Positions 9,701-16,897 are shown, counted from the first letter of the stretch. The stretch: 20,845 nt of DNA from Opitutaceae bacterium (GCA_005786775.1 SYDD01000356.1:1-20845); one strand, 5' to 3'. Translations and numbers: made by a program. The notes: generated by a model not told the origin, from the letters alone.

Positions 9701-10283
9701 CGTCGACCAGCCCGCGAGCACCGAGTACGACTCGTGGTGGCGCTACCTGCGCTACTCCACCGAGGACGCCCGCGCGGTCGCGCTCGACGAGGCCAAGGCC
9801 ACGGTCACTAAGGTCGGCGCGATCGGACGCCGCACGAGCGACGTGCCGCGCAACGTCTGGGCGGTCTGGAACAACTACAAGTTCACGACGGGCACGCTCC
9901 GCGGCCTTGAGGCGAGCCTTGGCGTGACGTTCAACGGCTCGCGCCAAGGCGAGCAGGTGATCGACAACGGGCTGCGCGACCGCTCCAACGACGAGAACCG
10001 CCGCTACCGCCCGCAGATCCCGCTCGAGTACAAGGTCAACGCCGCCCTCGCCTACCGCGGCGACCTCTTCGGGCGCCGGTGGAACGTCCGCCTCAACCTG
10101 ACCAACCTGCTCGACGAGCAGAAGATGGTGAGCACGAACACGACCACGCTCTTCCTCAACCCGGCCACCGGCGCGCTCGTCCCCTCCGCCACGCCCGGCG
10201 CCCAGCGGGTGACGGTCCCCAACCGCGCCGTCCGCTACTTCGAGCCGCGCTCCTTCCGCCTCAGCCTGAGCACGCGCCTGTGA
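6771..10283 (+). CDS. FecA-type TonB-dependent receptor with STN signalling domain and internal second signal peptide
   Basis: A 1170-residue receptor expected to import a ligand and signal through FecR. Numbered from ATG 6771: signal peptide 1-34 (LLTLAAGLWATLPAALAG); STN domain about 37-111 (FDLPAGEAADTLKRFGRQ, then LDRLLTGTGL); Pro/Ala linker 112-135; then Met136 (7176) starting MNRRSPLTLLGSLFAAALAP, which looks like a complete second signal peptide; TonB-box-like VLSAFRVDT (171-179); plug with NIRGLNTRSF (266-275) and VARGPQSLLYG (296-306); then the barrel. A GTG at 6735 gives 12 extra residues; ATG 6771 was preferred because it gives a normal signal peptide. It lies 94 nt after FecR and overlaps the next gene by 4 nt (GTGA). 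It may be a fusion of an STN gene to a complete receptor gene, or have two starts. Substrate unknown. Confidence 0.9.
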   Translation: MHPGSPRFRPWRCLPRLLTLAAGLWATLPAALAGEAARAFDLPAGEAADTLKRFGRQAGREILFPAAVGEVRTPPLRGNWPPRVALDRLLTGTGLTAAEDAGSGALIVYRAAPTVAAEPPGSANPPAKPASPSPVMNRRSPLTLLGSLFAAALAPAQPAPAAPPAGDQPLVLSAFRVDTSRDRGYVATNSTTGTRLNLEIKAIPLPIEVITREFIDDIGAVDIKEALEYSAGIIQDQVATSNNFLFSPSGTGAAGSLSRDSTTVNIRGLNTRSFLRNGFRQDTVTDVINVDRLEVARGPQSLLYGVASLGGVVALTPKYPRGNRQTDFRLGLGSNDFRRVELYHTAPLWKGAGDGRSLSFGVGAVAQELSSRSDFDDRRRLLVTPAVEFRPFRDTTIFVDIEYGRFTSKGTGFQDLADSNAGNVRQAGTGLLLAENLNEWNETRLVARDVFGRDRLYRWSGPDTYGRDDYFNGTIEVTQRLTPGLTLVLGANYSDRLNERRGVSGAVLRTTTASAAAAPVSPGRWTAVGADPVNPAQTQWKTIGYGWSLAGTHKYIRQARADLSYEFTLWGQRQGLLLGRTDQTVQQSDRANTQVTSNTAGSPTQGFLPFAAPEHIRYAGEQFRPFRDSVFSEWDTGHYAVYQGRWWRDRITTIGGWRNERYLVRSYFTSFVKRDPAQPDTNLANWTLPGTPDPASLVNAAGQARIINGYRFGAVPQRDDTFTLGLNVAVTRDVNLYGVSAGGLFPNTGQRDGAANPFKPERTQSRELGAKLDLWRDRAGRARVSATIAYFEVDRQNAIYNFAFAPQPRSNDQPTLRTGFTGNTRASGSGPAAYTVHNSGYTTFQTNQPVTYLLPVSYVAAADLSHPRVTGAPQQGGFLLVDYASLGSAANDPLRRALEAAAGDPATNTALQGASVGTGATALNANNAYALNRNSDVAYDDRSKGVDAQLYLNFTENLSTVITYTHLVQAVTGGFEIVDQPASTEYDSWWRYLRYSTEDARAVALDEAKATVTKVGAIGRRTSDVPRNVWAVWNNYKFTTGTLRGLEASLGVTFNGSRQGEQVIDNGLRDRSNDENRRYRPQIPLEYKVNAALAYRGDLFGRRWNVRLNLTNLLDEQKMVSTNTTTLFLNPATGALVPSATPGAQRVTVPNRAVRYFEPRSFRLSLSTRL
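7176..7280 (+). other. internal signal-peptide segment and candidate alternative start within the STN receptor
   Basis: ATG 7176, in frame with the long receptor, begins MNRR, a hydrophobic stretch (PLTLLGSLFAAALAP) and an Ala/Pro-rich cleavage-like region, directly followed by the TonB box. The ATG follows CCCCCGTT, a C-rich leader like those at 420 and 16898. Starting here gives a 1035-residue receptor without STN. If translation starts only upstream, this hydrophobic stretch would sit inside the exported protein, which is unusual. Whether this start is used cannot be told from sequence. Confidence 0.45.
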
Positions 10284-11095
10284 CCCGGCGCGCCGCGTTC
10301 CGCCGCGCCGCCAGCGCCGCGCTCGCGCTGGCCCTGCCCACCCTCGCCGCGGCACCGGCGGACCGCGCTCCCGTGGTGCGCCTCGACGAGGGCATTGAGT
10401 TCCGGTTCGTCTGGCTGCCCCCGGGCACCTACTGGCGCGGCAGCGAATCCGCCGAGGCGGGCCGCGACGCCGACGAGGGGCCGCGGCACGAGGTCACGCT
10501 CACGCGCGGCTTCTTCCTCGGCTCCCACGAGGTCACGCAGGGCCAGTGGACCGCCGTGCTGGGCCGCAACCCCGCGGTGTTCCGCCGCGGGCCGGACGCC
10601 CCGCGGCACCCGGTCGAGTCGGTGTCGTGGGACGACTGCCAGCGGTTCCTCGCCGCCCTGAACCGCCGAGGGACCGGCCGGTTCCGGCTGCCGACGGAGG
10701 CGGAATGGGAGTACGCCGCGCGGGCCGGCACGACGACGCGTTTCCCGTGGGGCGACGATCCGGAGGGGCACGCGACCCACGCGCACGCCTGGGCCAACAG
10801 CCGCTCGCTCGCCATCACGCACCCGGTCGGCACCCGCCCGCCAAACGCCTGGGGCCTGCACGACCTGCACGGCAGCGTCTGGGAATGGTGCGCCGACTGG
10901 TACGGCCCCTACGCGGCCGGGCCGCAGCGCGATCCCGCCGGGCCGCCGGCAGGCCGGGAACGCGTGTTCCGCGGGGGGAGCTGGTACGATTTCCCGCCCA
11001 GCCTGCGTTCCGCCAACCGGCACCGCCACCCGCCGGACGGCCGTTACCCCGCCGTGGGCCTGCGCCTGGTCTGGGAGCCGGGCGACGCGCGATGA
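10280..11095 (+). CDS. secreted SUMF1 (formylglycine-generating-enzyme-fold) protein lacking FGE cysteines
   Basis: A 271-residue exported protein that is almost entirely one SUMF1/FGE-sulfatase domain (about 38-268). The N-terminus is Tat-like (RRAAFRRA at 3-10, then ALALALPTLAAAPA). Family hallmarks: HEVTQGQW (83-90), PVESVSWDD (111-119), FRLPTEAEWEYAARAG (135-150), FPWGDD (155-160), GSVWEWCADW (198-207), RGGSW (231-235) and RSANRHRH (243-250). After RGGSW it lacks the Cys-x4-Cys pair that binds copper in true formylglycine-generating enzymes, and no sulfatase gene is present. An oxidase role is therefore unlikely; a binding or accessory role on glycans is a guess. The start is GTG at 10280, inside a GTGA overlap with the receptor stop. 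It aligns without gaps to the first domain of the next gene (about 60% identity by hand). Confidence 0.88.
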   Translation: MTRRAAFRRAASAALALALPTLAAAPADRAPVVRLDEGIEFRFVWLPPGTYWRGSESAEAGRDADEGPRHEVTLTRGFFLGSHEVTQGQWTAVLGRNPAVFRRGPDAPRHPVESVSWDDCQRFLAALNRRGTGRFRLPTEAEWEYAARAGTTTRFPWGDDPEGHATHAHAWANSRSLAITHPVGTRPPNAWGLHDLHGSVWEWCADWYGPYAAGPQRDPAGPPAGRERVFRGGSWYDFPPSLRSANRHRHPPDGRYPAVGLRLVWEPGDAR

Positions 11096-13638
11096 AACAC
11101 CTCCGCCGCCTCGCCCCATTTTGCCTCGCCCCCGCGCTCCTCGCGGCCGCCGCCGACGCCGACGCCGCCAAGCCCGCGGAGCGGCTCGTCAGCCTGCGGG
11201 ATGGCACCGCCTTCACCTTCGTCGCCATTCCCGCCGGCCGCTTCACGCAGGGCAGCCCCGCGGCCGAGGCCGGCCGGGCCGCCGACGAGGGTCCCGCGCG
11301 CGAGGTCACCCTCACCCGGCCCTACTGGCTGGGCAAACACGAGGTCACCCAGGCGCAGTGGGCCGCCGTGATGGGTGGGAATCCCGCGACCTTCCAGGAC
11401 TTCGCGGCCTCAGCGACCCACCCGGTCGAGGGCGTGTCGTGGCTGGACGCGCAGGCCTTCCTCGAGCGACTGAACGCCCGCGGCGTGGGGCGCTTCCGGC
11501 TGCCGACGGAGGCCGAGTGGGAACACGCGGCCCGCGCCGGCACCGCGACGCGCTTCCCGTGGGGCGATGACCCGGGCTACCGCGAACTGCCCCGACACGC
11601 GTGGTTCTACCCGCGGGCGGAGGGTCGGAGCCATCCGGTCGGCGGGAAGCGGCCGCATCCCTGGGGCGTGCACGACCTCTTCGGCGGCGTGTGGGAATGG
11701 TGCGAGGACTGGTTCGGTCCGTACACCCCGGGCCCGGTGTCGGATCCGCGCGGACCGGCCGAGGGGGTGGCGCGCGTCATCCGCGGCGGGAGCTGGTTCA
11801 ACGAACCCGAGGCCCTGCGCAGCGCCAACCGGCACCGCCACCCGCCGGATTCGCGACAGACGAACCTCGGTCTCCGCCTCGTTTGGGAACCGGCGACAGG
11901 AATGGCTGGCCCCGCGGCCGAGCGGCGGCCCGACGGTTCCCTGCCCCACGGTTACCGCGCGCATCCGCCTGAGGGCGAGGGGCCGTGGTTCGTCCCGGTG
12001 CCCGGCCACGTGCCGGTCGCGCCGGGCGAACATCCGCGCCTGCTGTTCCGGCGGTCGGACCTGCCCGCCCTGCGCGCACGCGCCGCGACGCCCGAGGGCC
12101 AGGCGATCCTGCGGCGGTTGCACCAACTGCTGGGCGGCAGCGACCAACCGGGGCCGCCAGCCGCCTACAGCCGGGCCGATCGCGCCTACCCGTCGGAGGC
12201 AGCGCCGCTGCCCATCGGGGCCTTCACGATCGGTCACGCCGCCGGTTACGGCCTTCTCTACCAACTCACGGGCGACCGCCGCTACGCCGAGTGGGGCCGG
12301 GAGTGCTTCGCGCGGGCACTCGCCGGGGCGCGCGACCGAGATCCTCGCTACAGCTTCCGGCGGCCCGGCGGGGCGCTGCGCGCCGGCCCCGCCCTCGGCT
12401 GGCTCGCCCTCGGCTACGACCTCTGCCACGACGGCTGGGACGCCGCCACCCGCGAACAGTTCGGCCGCGCCCTCGCCGAGTACCGAGAGCTGCCTGACGA
12501 GACCAACCCGCGCGGACCCGTGACCCTGGAAAACCTCGCGCGCGGCACGATGCCTCCCCACAGCAACCACTTCGGGATGCAGGTCGGCGGCGCCACCCTC
12601 GCGCTGCTCGCCGTCCGCGGGGCCCCGTGGGCCGACGCGGAGCGGATCGAGGAACTGCTCACCCACGCGGCGCACGGCGTGGAGCGGAACCTGACGGAGG
12701 GCTTCGGCGACGGGGGCTACTTCGCCGAGGGCGACGGCACCGGCTCGATGGCCTCCCAGATCGTGTTCCTCAGCGCCCTGCAGGCCTGGCGACACGCCGG
12801 CGGCCGCGATTACTTCTCCGGTCCACGCCCCAACGCGCGCCAGCTCTCGCTGCGCTGGCTCAACCAGACCGTCTTCCGCGACGGCCGGCCGGACTTCTGG
12901 CCTGTCCGCGGCGGGTATCCGCGGAACGTGTGGTCGCGCACCGGGATGAGCGGCGCGGCCTACTTCGCCCTCGGCGCGGGCAGCCTGCCCCCGGCGGAAC
13001 GCTCCGCGCTCGCGTGGATCTACGGACAATCCCTGGCCGCCGCCGACGCCGCCGCCGGCACGCCGTTCGACACCGCCAGCCTCTACCCGCAGTACGCCGT
13101 CAGCGCATTCGTCCACTGGCCGCTCGGCGAGGCGCCCACCCCGGCCGGAAACGTACTGCCCCACGTGTTCCGCGACACGGAGGCGGGCTTCTTCGGCTGG
13201 CGGGACCGGTGGCGGGACGGCGACGACACGGTGATCACCGTGCTGACCAACCCCGTCCGCGGCTATATGGGCGCGCCCGCCGACCGCGCGTTGGCGGTAC
13301 ACTCGCAAGGCCGCAAGCTTCACTGGGGCAGTGTCGCGGAGGGACCGGTACGGCACTGGGACGCGTCGCCCCGGGGCGAGACCAGCAGCCTGACGCTCGC
13401 CGACGGCACGGCCTTCGCCGTCGACTTCACCGGCGCGAGCGGGGCCGGCGTGCTCCTCGCCACCACCGGGCCCGCCGAGGGTCAGCGCCTCACGGTCGGC
13501 TCCGCCTCGATCACGCTGTGGTTTCCCACCGCCGACCCGCCGCCGGTGGCCCGCGTCGAGGGGACGTCGGTCCTCGTGGGCCGGCAACGCCTCACGCTGC
13601 GGGACGGCCACCTGGAGTTCGGCGAGCGCCGGCGCTGA
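11092..13638 (+). CDS. secreted fusion protein: SUMF1 domain + heparinase II/III-like domain
   Basis: An 848-residue exported protein with two modules. Residues 1-26 are a signal peptide. Residues about 31-268 form a SUMF1 domain (HEVTQAQW 83-90, FRLPTEAEWEHAARAG 135-150, RGGSW 231-235, RSANRHRH 243-250), again without FGE cysteines. Residues about 310-848 resemble heparinase II/III- and alginate-lyase-like proteins. They begin HPRLLFRRSDLPALRARA (314-331), followed by an alpha/alpha-barrel-like region with NHFGMQVGGATLALLAVRG (492-510) and GYFAEGDGTGSM (542-553), then a beta-rich tail from about residue 690. Such proteins cleave uronic-acid polysaccharides by beta-elimination, but I could not place the catalytic Tyr/His with certainty, so activity is unproven. 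The ATG overlaps the previous stop in ATGA. An in-frame ATG at 11902 could start the lyase-like half alone, but it would lack a signal peptide. Confidence 0.85.
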   Translation: MKHLRRLAPFCLAPALLAAAADADAAKPAERLVSLRDGTAFTFVAIPAGRFTQGSPAAEAGRAADEGPAREVTLTRPYWLGKHEVTQAQWAAVMGGNPATFQDFAASATHPVEGVSWLDAQAFLERLNARGVGRFRLPTEAEWEHAARAGTATRFPWGDDPGYRELPRHAWFYPRAEGRSHPVGGKRPHPWGVHDLFGGVWEWCEDWFGPYTPGPVSDPRGPAEGVARVIRGGSWFNEPEALRSANRHRHPPDSRQTNLGLRLVWEPATGMAGPAAERRPDGSLPHGYRAHPPEGEGPWFVPVPGHVPVAPGEHPRLLFRRSDLPALRARAATPEGQAILRRLHQLLGGSDQPGPPAAYSRADRAYPSEAAPLPIGAFTIGHAAGYGLLYQLTGDRRYAEWGRECFARALAGARDRDPRYSFRRPGGALRAGPALGWLALGYDLCHDGWDAATREQFGRALAEYRELPDETNPRGPVTLENLARGTMPPHSNHFGMQVGGATLALLAVRGAPWADAERIEELLTHAAHGVERNLTEGFGDGGYFAEGDGTGSMASQIVFLSALQAWRHAGGRDYFSGPRPNARQLSLRWLNQTVFRDGRPDFWPVRGGYPRNVWSRTGMSGAAYFALGAGSLPPAERSALAWIYGQSLAAADAAAGTPFDTASLYPQYAVSAFVHWPLGEAPTPAGNVLPHVFRDTEAGFFGWRDRWRDGDDTVITVLTNPVRGYMGAPADRALAVHSQGRKLHWGSVAEGPVRHWDASPRGETSSLTLADGTAFAVDFTGASGAGVLLATTGPAEGQRLTVGSASITLWFPTADPPPVARVEGTSVLVGRQRLTLRDGHLEFGERRR

Positions 13639-13677
13639 GCTGACCTCGACGCGAAACCGCGCCGCCGGGCGGACCGT

Positions 13678-14571
13678 TCAGCCGCCGCCGGCGCCCGCAG
13701 GCGCGGGCAGCACCGTGACCGGATCGCCGACCCGCAACCGGCCCGCGGGCGTCACGTGGATCAGGTTCTGTCCGAAATTGACGTCCTCCGGCGTACGCGG
13801 ATCGCGGCGGTATGTGGCGAGGGTCCGCAGGGGTTCGACGCCGCGCTCACCCGTGGCCTGATCCGTCGTGGTGATCGCGCACCGGGCGCAGGGGCCCGCC
13901 GCGCGGAACTCCGTCGCGCCGATCCGCAGGCGGGGCCAGCCGTCCTCGGCGAACGCGGCGCAGCCGTCGAGGATGAGGTTGGCGCGGAACCGGTCCCACG
14001 GCAGCGCCTCCTCGCCGCGGGCCACGAGCCGGTCGTTCAGGTCGGCGCGCGACGCCTCGCTCGCGAGCAGGAACGGGTAGGCGTCCGCGAAGCCGACGAG
14101 CGGCGTCCCGACCAGCCCGGCGGGCACGCGCCGCACCGGCCGCCGAAACGCCGGCCCGATCCGCACCAGACGACACGCCACCCCAAGAAATCCGCCCAGC
14201 CACGCAGCCGCCGCGGCCCCGCAGTCCTCCGCCAGCATCCCCTCCGACTTCCAGACGGTGACCGGCACCAAGGGGGCGGCGGGATCAGGCGCGCGCGGCA
14301 CCGCGAGGGTGCCCGCACCGGGTGCGGTCAGGATGAGCGTAGTCGCCTCCAGCCGCGCCGCGATCAGCGCCATCCGCGGGAGGGTGCGCTGGGTGAGGAA
14401 GCGTCCCGCCGGGTCGACCACCAGGAAACGCCGGTCATCCACGAAGCCCAGCGCGTCAACCTCCGCCTCCGCGACGGCGCAACCGCCGAGGGACTTGACG
14501 GGATAGACGTGAATTGCGCGCAGGACCACGAGGCCCAGCCTCGGACGCCCACCCGGGGGGAACAACGCCAA
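13678..14571 (-). CDS. MOSC domain protein, YcbX-like
   Basis: A 297-residue cytoplasmic protein with an N-terminal MOSC_N beta-barrel (about 16-133, starting RAIHVYPVKSLGG) and a C-terminal MOSC domain (about 155-290). The conserved cysteine region GPCARCAITTTDQATG (227-242) is present, with Cys228 the likely molybdenum-cofactor sulfur or metal ligand. FGQNL (266-270) and VGDPV (281-285) are also typical. Family members bind molybdenum cofactor and take part in reducing N-hydroxylated compounds or in sulfur transfer; the substrate here is unknown. There is no iron-sulfur domain at the C-terminus. The ATG at 14571 gives the longest form, but a GTG at 14529, giving MVLRAIHVYPVKSL, matches relatives better. 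The gene is convergent with the operon before it (39-bp gap) and divergent from the copper protein at 14630. Confidence 0.88.
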   Translation of the reverse strand: MALFPPGGRPRLGLVVLRAIHVYPVKSLGGCAVAEAEVDALGFVDDRRFLVVDPAGRFLTQRTLPRMALIAARLEATTLILTAPGAGTLAVPRAPDPAAPLVPVTVWKSEGMLAEDCGAAAAAWLGGFLGVACRLVRIGPAFRRPVRRVPAGLVGTPLVGFADAYPFLLASEASRADLNDRLVARGEEALPWDRFRANLILDGCAAFAEDGWPRLRIGATEFRAAGPCARCAITTTDQATGERGVEPLRTLATYRRDPRTPEDVNFGQNLIHVTPAGRLRVGDPVTVLPAPAGAGGG

Positions 14572-14629
14572 AGCCGCGCACGCAGATCGTGTTACCCGGG
14601 GGGCCGCCCCTGCGTCTCACCGCGGAAGG

Positions 14630-16834
14630 ATGCCGCCCTCCCCCACCCCTTTTCCCGTCCGCGCCGGCCTGCTGCTCCTCGCGGCGGGCGGCACCGCGTT
14701 GGTCGCCGTCGCCGCGGACGCCTTCACCCGATTCGACTGGGACGGGGATGGCCGGGTGACGGCGGCCGAGCTCAACCTGCCCGCCGCGTTCGCCCGCTAC
14801 GACCTCGATGGCGACGGCGTGATCACCCGCGCGGAGTACGACCGGGCCGCCGCCCCGGGGTCCACCGCGCCGGCGGCGCAGGCCGCGCTCCGCCGCCTCG
14901 ATCGCGACGGGGACGGACGGATCAGCCGGGCCGAGGCCGGCGACGCCCCCTGGTTCGCGCTCGCGGACCGGAACGGCGACGGCGTGATCGATGCCGCCGA
15001 ACGCTCCTCCCTGCAGGCCCTCGCCGCCCGCGCCGGCCGTTCCGCCGAGGCCGGGCTGGCGGACCCGGGCATTTCCGCCGCGGAGCTCGCCGGGCTCGCC
15101 ACGGATCCCGGACTGCCCCGGCCCGGGGAGCTTGGCATCGGGCGGCAGGTGCCGGATGTGACGTTCACCGACCTGGCGGGTCGCTCGCACCGGCTGAGCG
15201 ACTGGCGCGGGACGACGGGCGTCGTCGTCGCGGTCACCAGCGCGACCTGCCCCGTGAGCAAGCGTTACCTGCCCAGCCTCGCGGCCCTCGAGCCCGAGCT
15301 CCGCGCGCAGGGGATCGGACTCGTGTTGGTCAATCCGTTCGCCAGCGAGGCCCGGGGAGAGATCCGGGCGCAGCTGGCGGACCACGCCTTCACCGCGCCC
15401 TACGTGCACGAGGCGGAGCGCGCGCTGACCGGCGCACTCGGGGCCCGCTCGACCACGGAGGTGTTCCTCCTCGATGCGGCGCGTACCCTCGTGTACCGCG
15501 GCGCGCTCGACGACCAGTACGACCTCGTCCGCAATCTGCCCGCGCCCCGCCAACCCCATTTGCGCCGGGCCGTGGCCGCCCTGCTGCGCGGGGAACCGCC
15601 GTCCGTCACCGCCACGACGGCGCCCGGCTGCGACCTCAACGCCGCGCCCGCCGCCGCGGCAGCCGCGCCCCTCGCGGTGACCTACCACCGGGACGTCGCC
15701 CGGATCCTCCAGCAGCACTGCGTCTCCTGCCATCAGCCGGACGGCGTGGCGCCCTTCGCCCTCGACTCGCTCGCCGCGGTGCGCGACCGCGCCCGCGTCA
15801 TCAGCCGGGTCGTCGAGGAGCGGAGCATGCCTCCGTGGTTCGCGGCCCCGCCTCCCCCGGGCACGCCGTCGCCGTGGGCGCACGATCGTTCGCTGCCGGA
15901 ACGCGACCGCGCGGACCTGCTGGCGTGGCTGACTTCCGCCGACCGGCCCGAAGGCGACCCGCGCGACGCGCCCCTGCCGCGCCGCGCGCCGACCGGCTGG
16001 ACCATCGGGCAGCCGGACCTCGTCGTGCCGCTGAGCCGCGCCTACGCGATCCCGGCCGGCGGCGTGATGCCCTACCAGTTTGACGTCGTGACCACGACCC
16101 TGACGGAGGACCGTTGGGTGACCGCCTACGAGATCCTGCCGAGCGCGCGCGACGTCGTGCACCACGTGCTCGTGAACGTGCACGCCCCGGGCCGTCCGGT
16201 GCGTGACCACGAGGAGGGGGCGACCGGCTACTGGGCGGTGTATGTGCCGGGCAACGGCGCCCACACTTACCCGGAGGGCTTCGCGCGCCGCCTGCCCGCG
16301 GGCGCGCGGGTAAGCTTCCAGATCCACTACACCCCCAGCGGCCGCGCCGTGCGGGAACGCCTCCAGCTCGGCCTCGTGTTCGCGAAGGCTCCCCCGCGCT
16401 ACGAGGTGCGCACCCTGCCGATCCCGGACCGGGACCTGCGCATCCCGCCTGGCGCCGCCCACCACGTCGAGACCGCCAGCCGCCGGCTGCCGCACGACCT
16501 GCCACTGCTCAGCCTGATGGCCCACCTGCACGTGCGCGGGAAATCCTTCCGCTTCGAGCTGCTCCCGCCGGAAGGGGCCCCCGAGGTCCTCCTCGACCTG
16601 CCGCAGTACGACTTCAACTGGCAGCTCCGCTACGAGCTGCGCCAGCCCCGTCTCCTGCTCCGCGGCAGCACCGTGCGCGTGACGGCCGTGTTCGACAACA
16701 GTCCGGCGAACCCCGCCAACCCTGATCCCACCCGCACCGTCCGCTGGGGGCCGCAGACGTCGGACGAGATGCTCATCGGCTATCTGGAGTACTTCGTGCC
16801 CGTCGCGCCCCGCGATCCGCCCGCCGGCGGGTGA
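14630..16834 (+). CDS. secreted EF-hand / redoxin / cytochrome c / PHM-like copper monooxygenase fusion
   Basis: A 734-residue exported protein with four module types after a signal peptide (about 1-29). First come four EF-hand loops of the DxDGDG type at 36-47, 58-69, 91-102 and 113-124. Next is a thioredoxin-like redoxin domain (about 168-322, TCPVSKRYLPSL with Cys207). Then a c-type haem motif CVSCH (364-368) with MPPW (400-403) supplying a likely axial Met. Last is a copper type II ascorbate-dependent monooxygenase-like region (about 455-722). It keeps all PHM-type ligands: HH (511-512) and His566 for one copper, HLH (632-634) and Met714 for the other. This suggests a periplasmic or surface redox enzyme, with haem perhaps feeding electrons to copper. 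The redoxin domain lacks a resolving Cys and its cis-Pro. The ATG follows GGAAGG with almost no spacing. Substrate unknown. Confidence 0.9.
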   Translation: MPPSPTPFPVRAGLLLLAAGGTALVAVAADAFTRFDWDGDGRVTAAELNLPAAFARYDLDGDGVITRAEYDRAAAPGSTAPAAQAALRRLDRDGDGRISRAEAGDAPWFALADRNGDGVIDAAERSSLQALAARAGRSAEAGLADPGISAAELAGLATDPGLPRPGELGIGRQVPDVTFTDLAGRSHRLSDWRGTTGVVVAVTSATCPVSKRYLPSLAALEPELRAQGIGLVLVNPFASEARGEIRAQLADHAFTAPYVHEAERALTGALGARSTTEVFLLDAARTLVYRGALDDQYDLVRNLPAPRQPHLRRAVAALLRGEPPSVTATTAPGCDLNAAPAAAAAAPLAVTYHRDVARILQQHCVSCHQPDGVAPFALDSLAAVRDRARVISRVVEERSMPPWFAAPPPPGTPSPWAHDRSLPERDRADLLAWLTSADRPEGDPRDAPLPRRAPTGWTIGQPDLVVPLSRAYAIPAGGVMPYQFDVVTTTLTEDRWVTAYEILPSARDVVHHVLVNVHAPGRPVRDHEEGATGYWAVYVPGNGAHTYPEGFARRLPAGARVSFQIHYTPSGRAVRERLQLGLVFAKAPPRYEVRTLPIPDRDLRIPPGAAHHVETASRRLPHDLPLLSLMAHLHVRGKSFRFELLPPEGAPEVLLDLPQYDFNWQLRYELRQPRLLLRGSTVRVTAVFDNSPANPANPDPTRTVRWGPQTSDEMLIGYLEYFVPVAPRDPPAGG

Positions 16835-16897
16835 GGCCCGCCTCGACGGCCGCGCCTTGCTTCCGGGCCGCGTACCCCCACGCTGGCGCCACCCCCG

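Noticed and set aside
5076..10283. Classical ferric-citrate fecIRA system
   Set aside because: The three regulator/receptor classes match, but no fecBCDE transporter follows. The downstream genes are SUMF1 and heparinase-like proteins, so fec gene names were not assigned.
6555..10355. Very long antisense open frame (over 1200 codons) opposite the STN receptor
   Set aside because: Such frames arise because stop codons are rare in the shadow frame of G+C-rich genes. The translation is low-complexity Gly/Ala/Val/Arg with no domain, while the plus strand has a clear receptor. Similar frames at 411-1925, 11410-13611 and 14456-17539 were rejected for the same reason.
10979..11886. Possible diversity-generating retroelement target: repeated RSANRHRHPP ends of the SUMF1 domains
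   Set aside because: DGR variable proteins share this fold and a similar ending, but there is no reverse transcriptase, accessory gene or template repeat in the window. The codons here are not AAY-rich, and the motif is general to SUMF1 proteins.
13625..13636. 12-bp palindrome AGCGCCGGCGCT at the end of the heparinase-like gene
   Set aside because: As a hairpin it would have only a 4-bp stem. It is centred on CCGG inside coding sequence, a common word at this G+C content.
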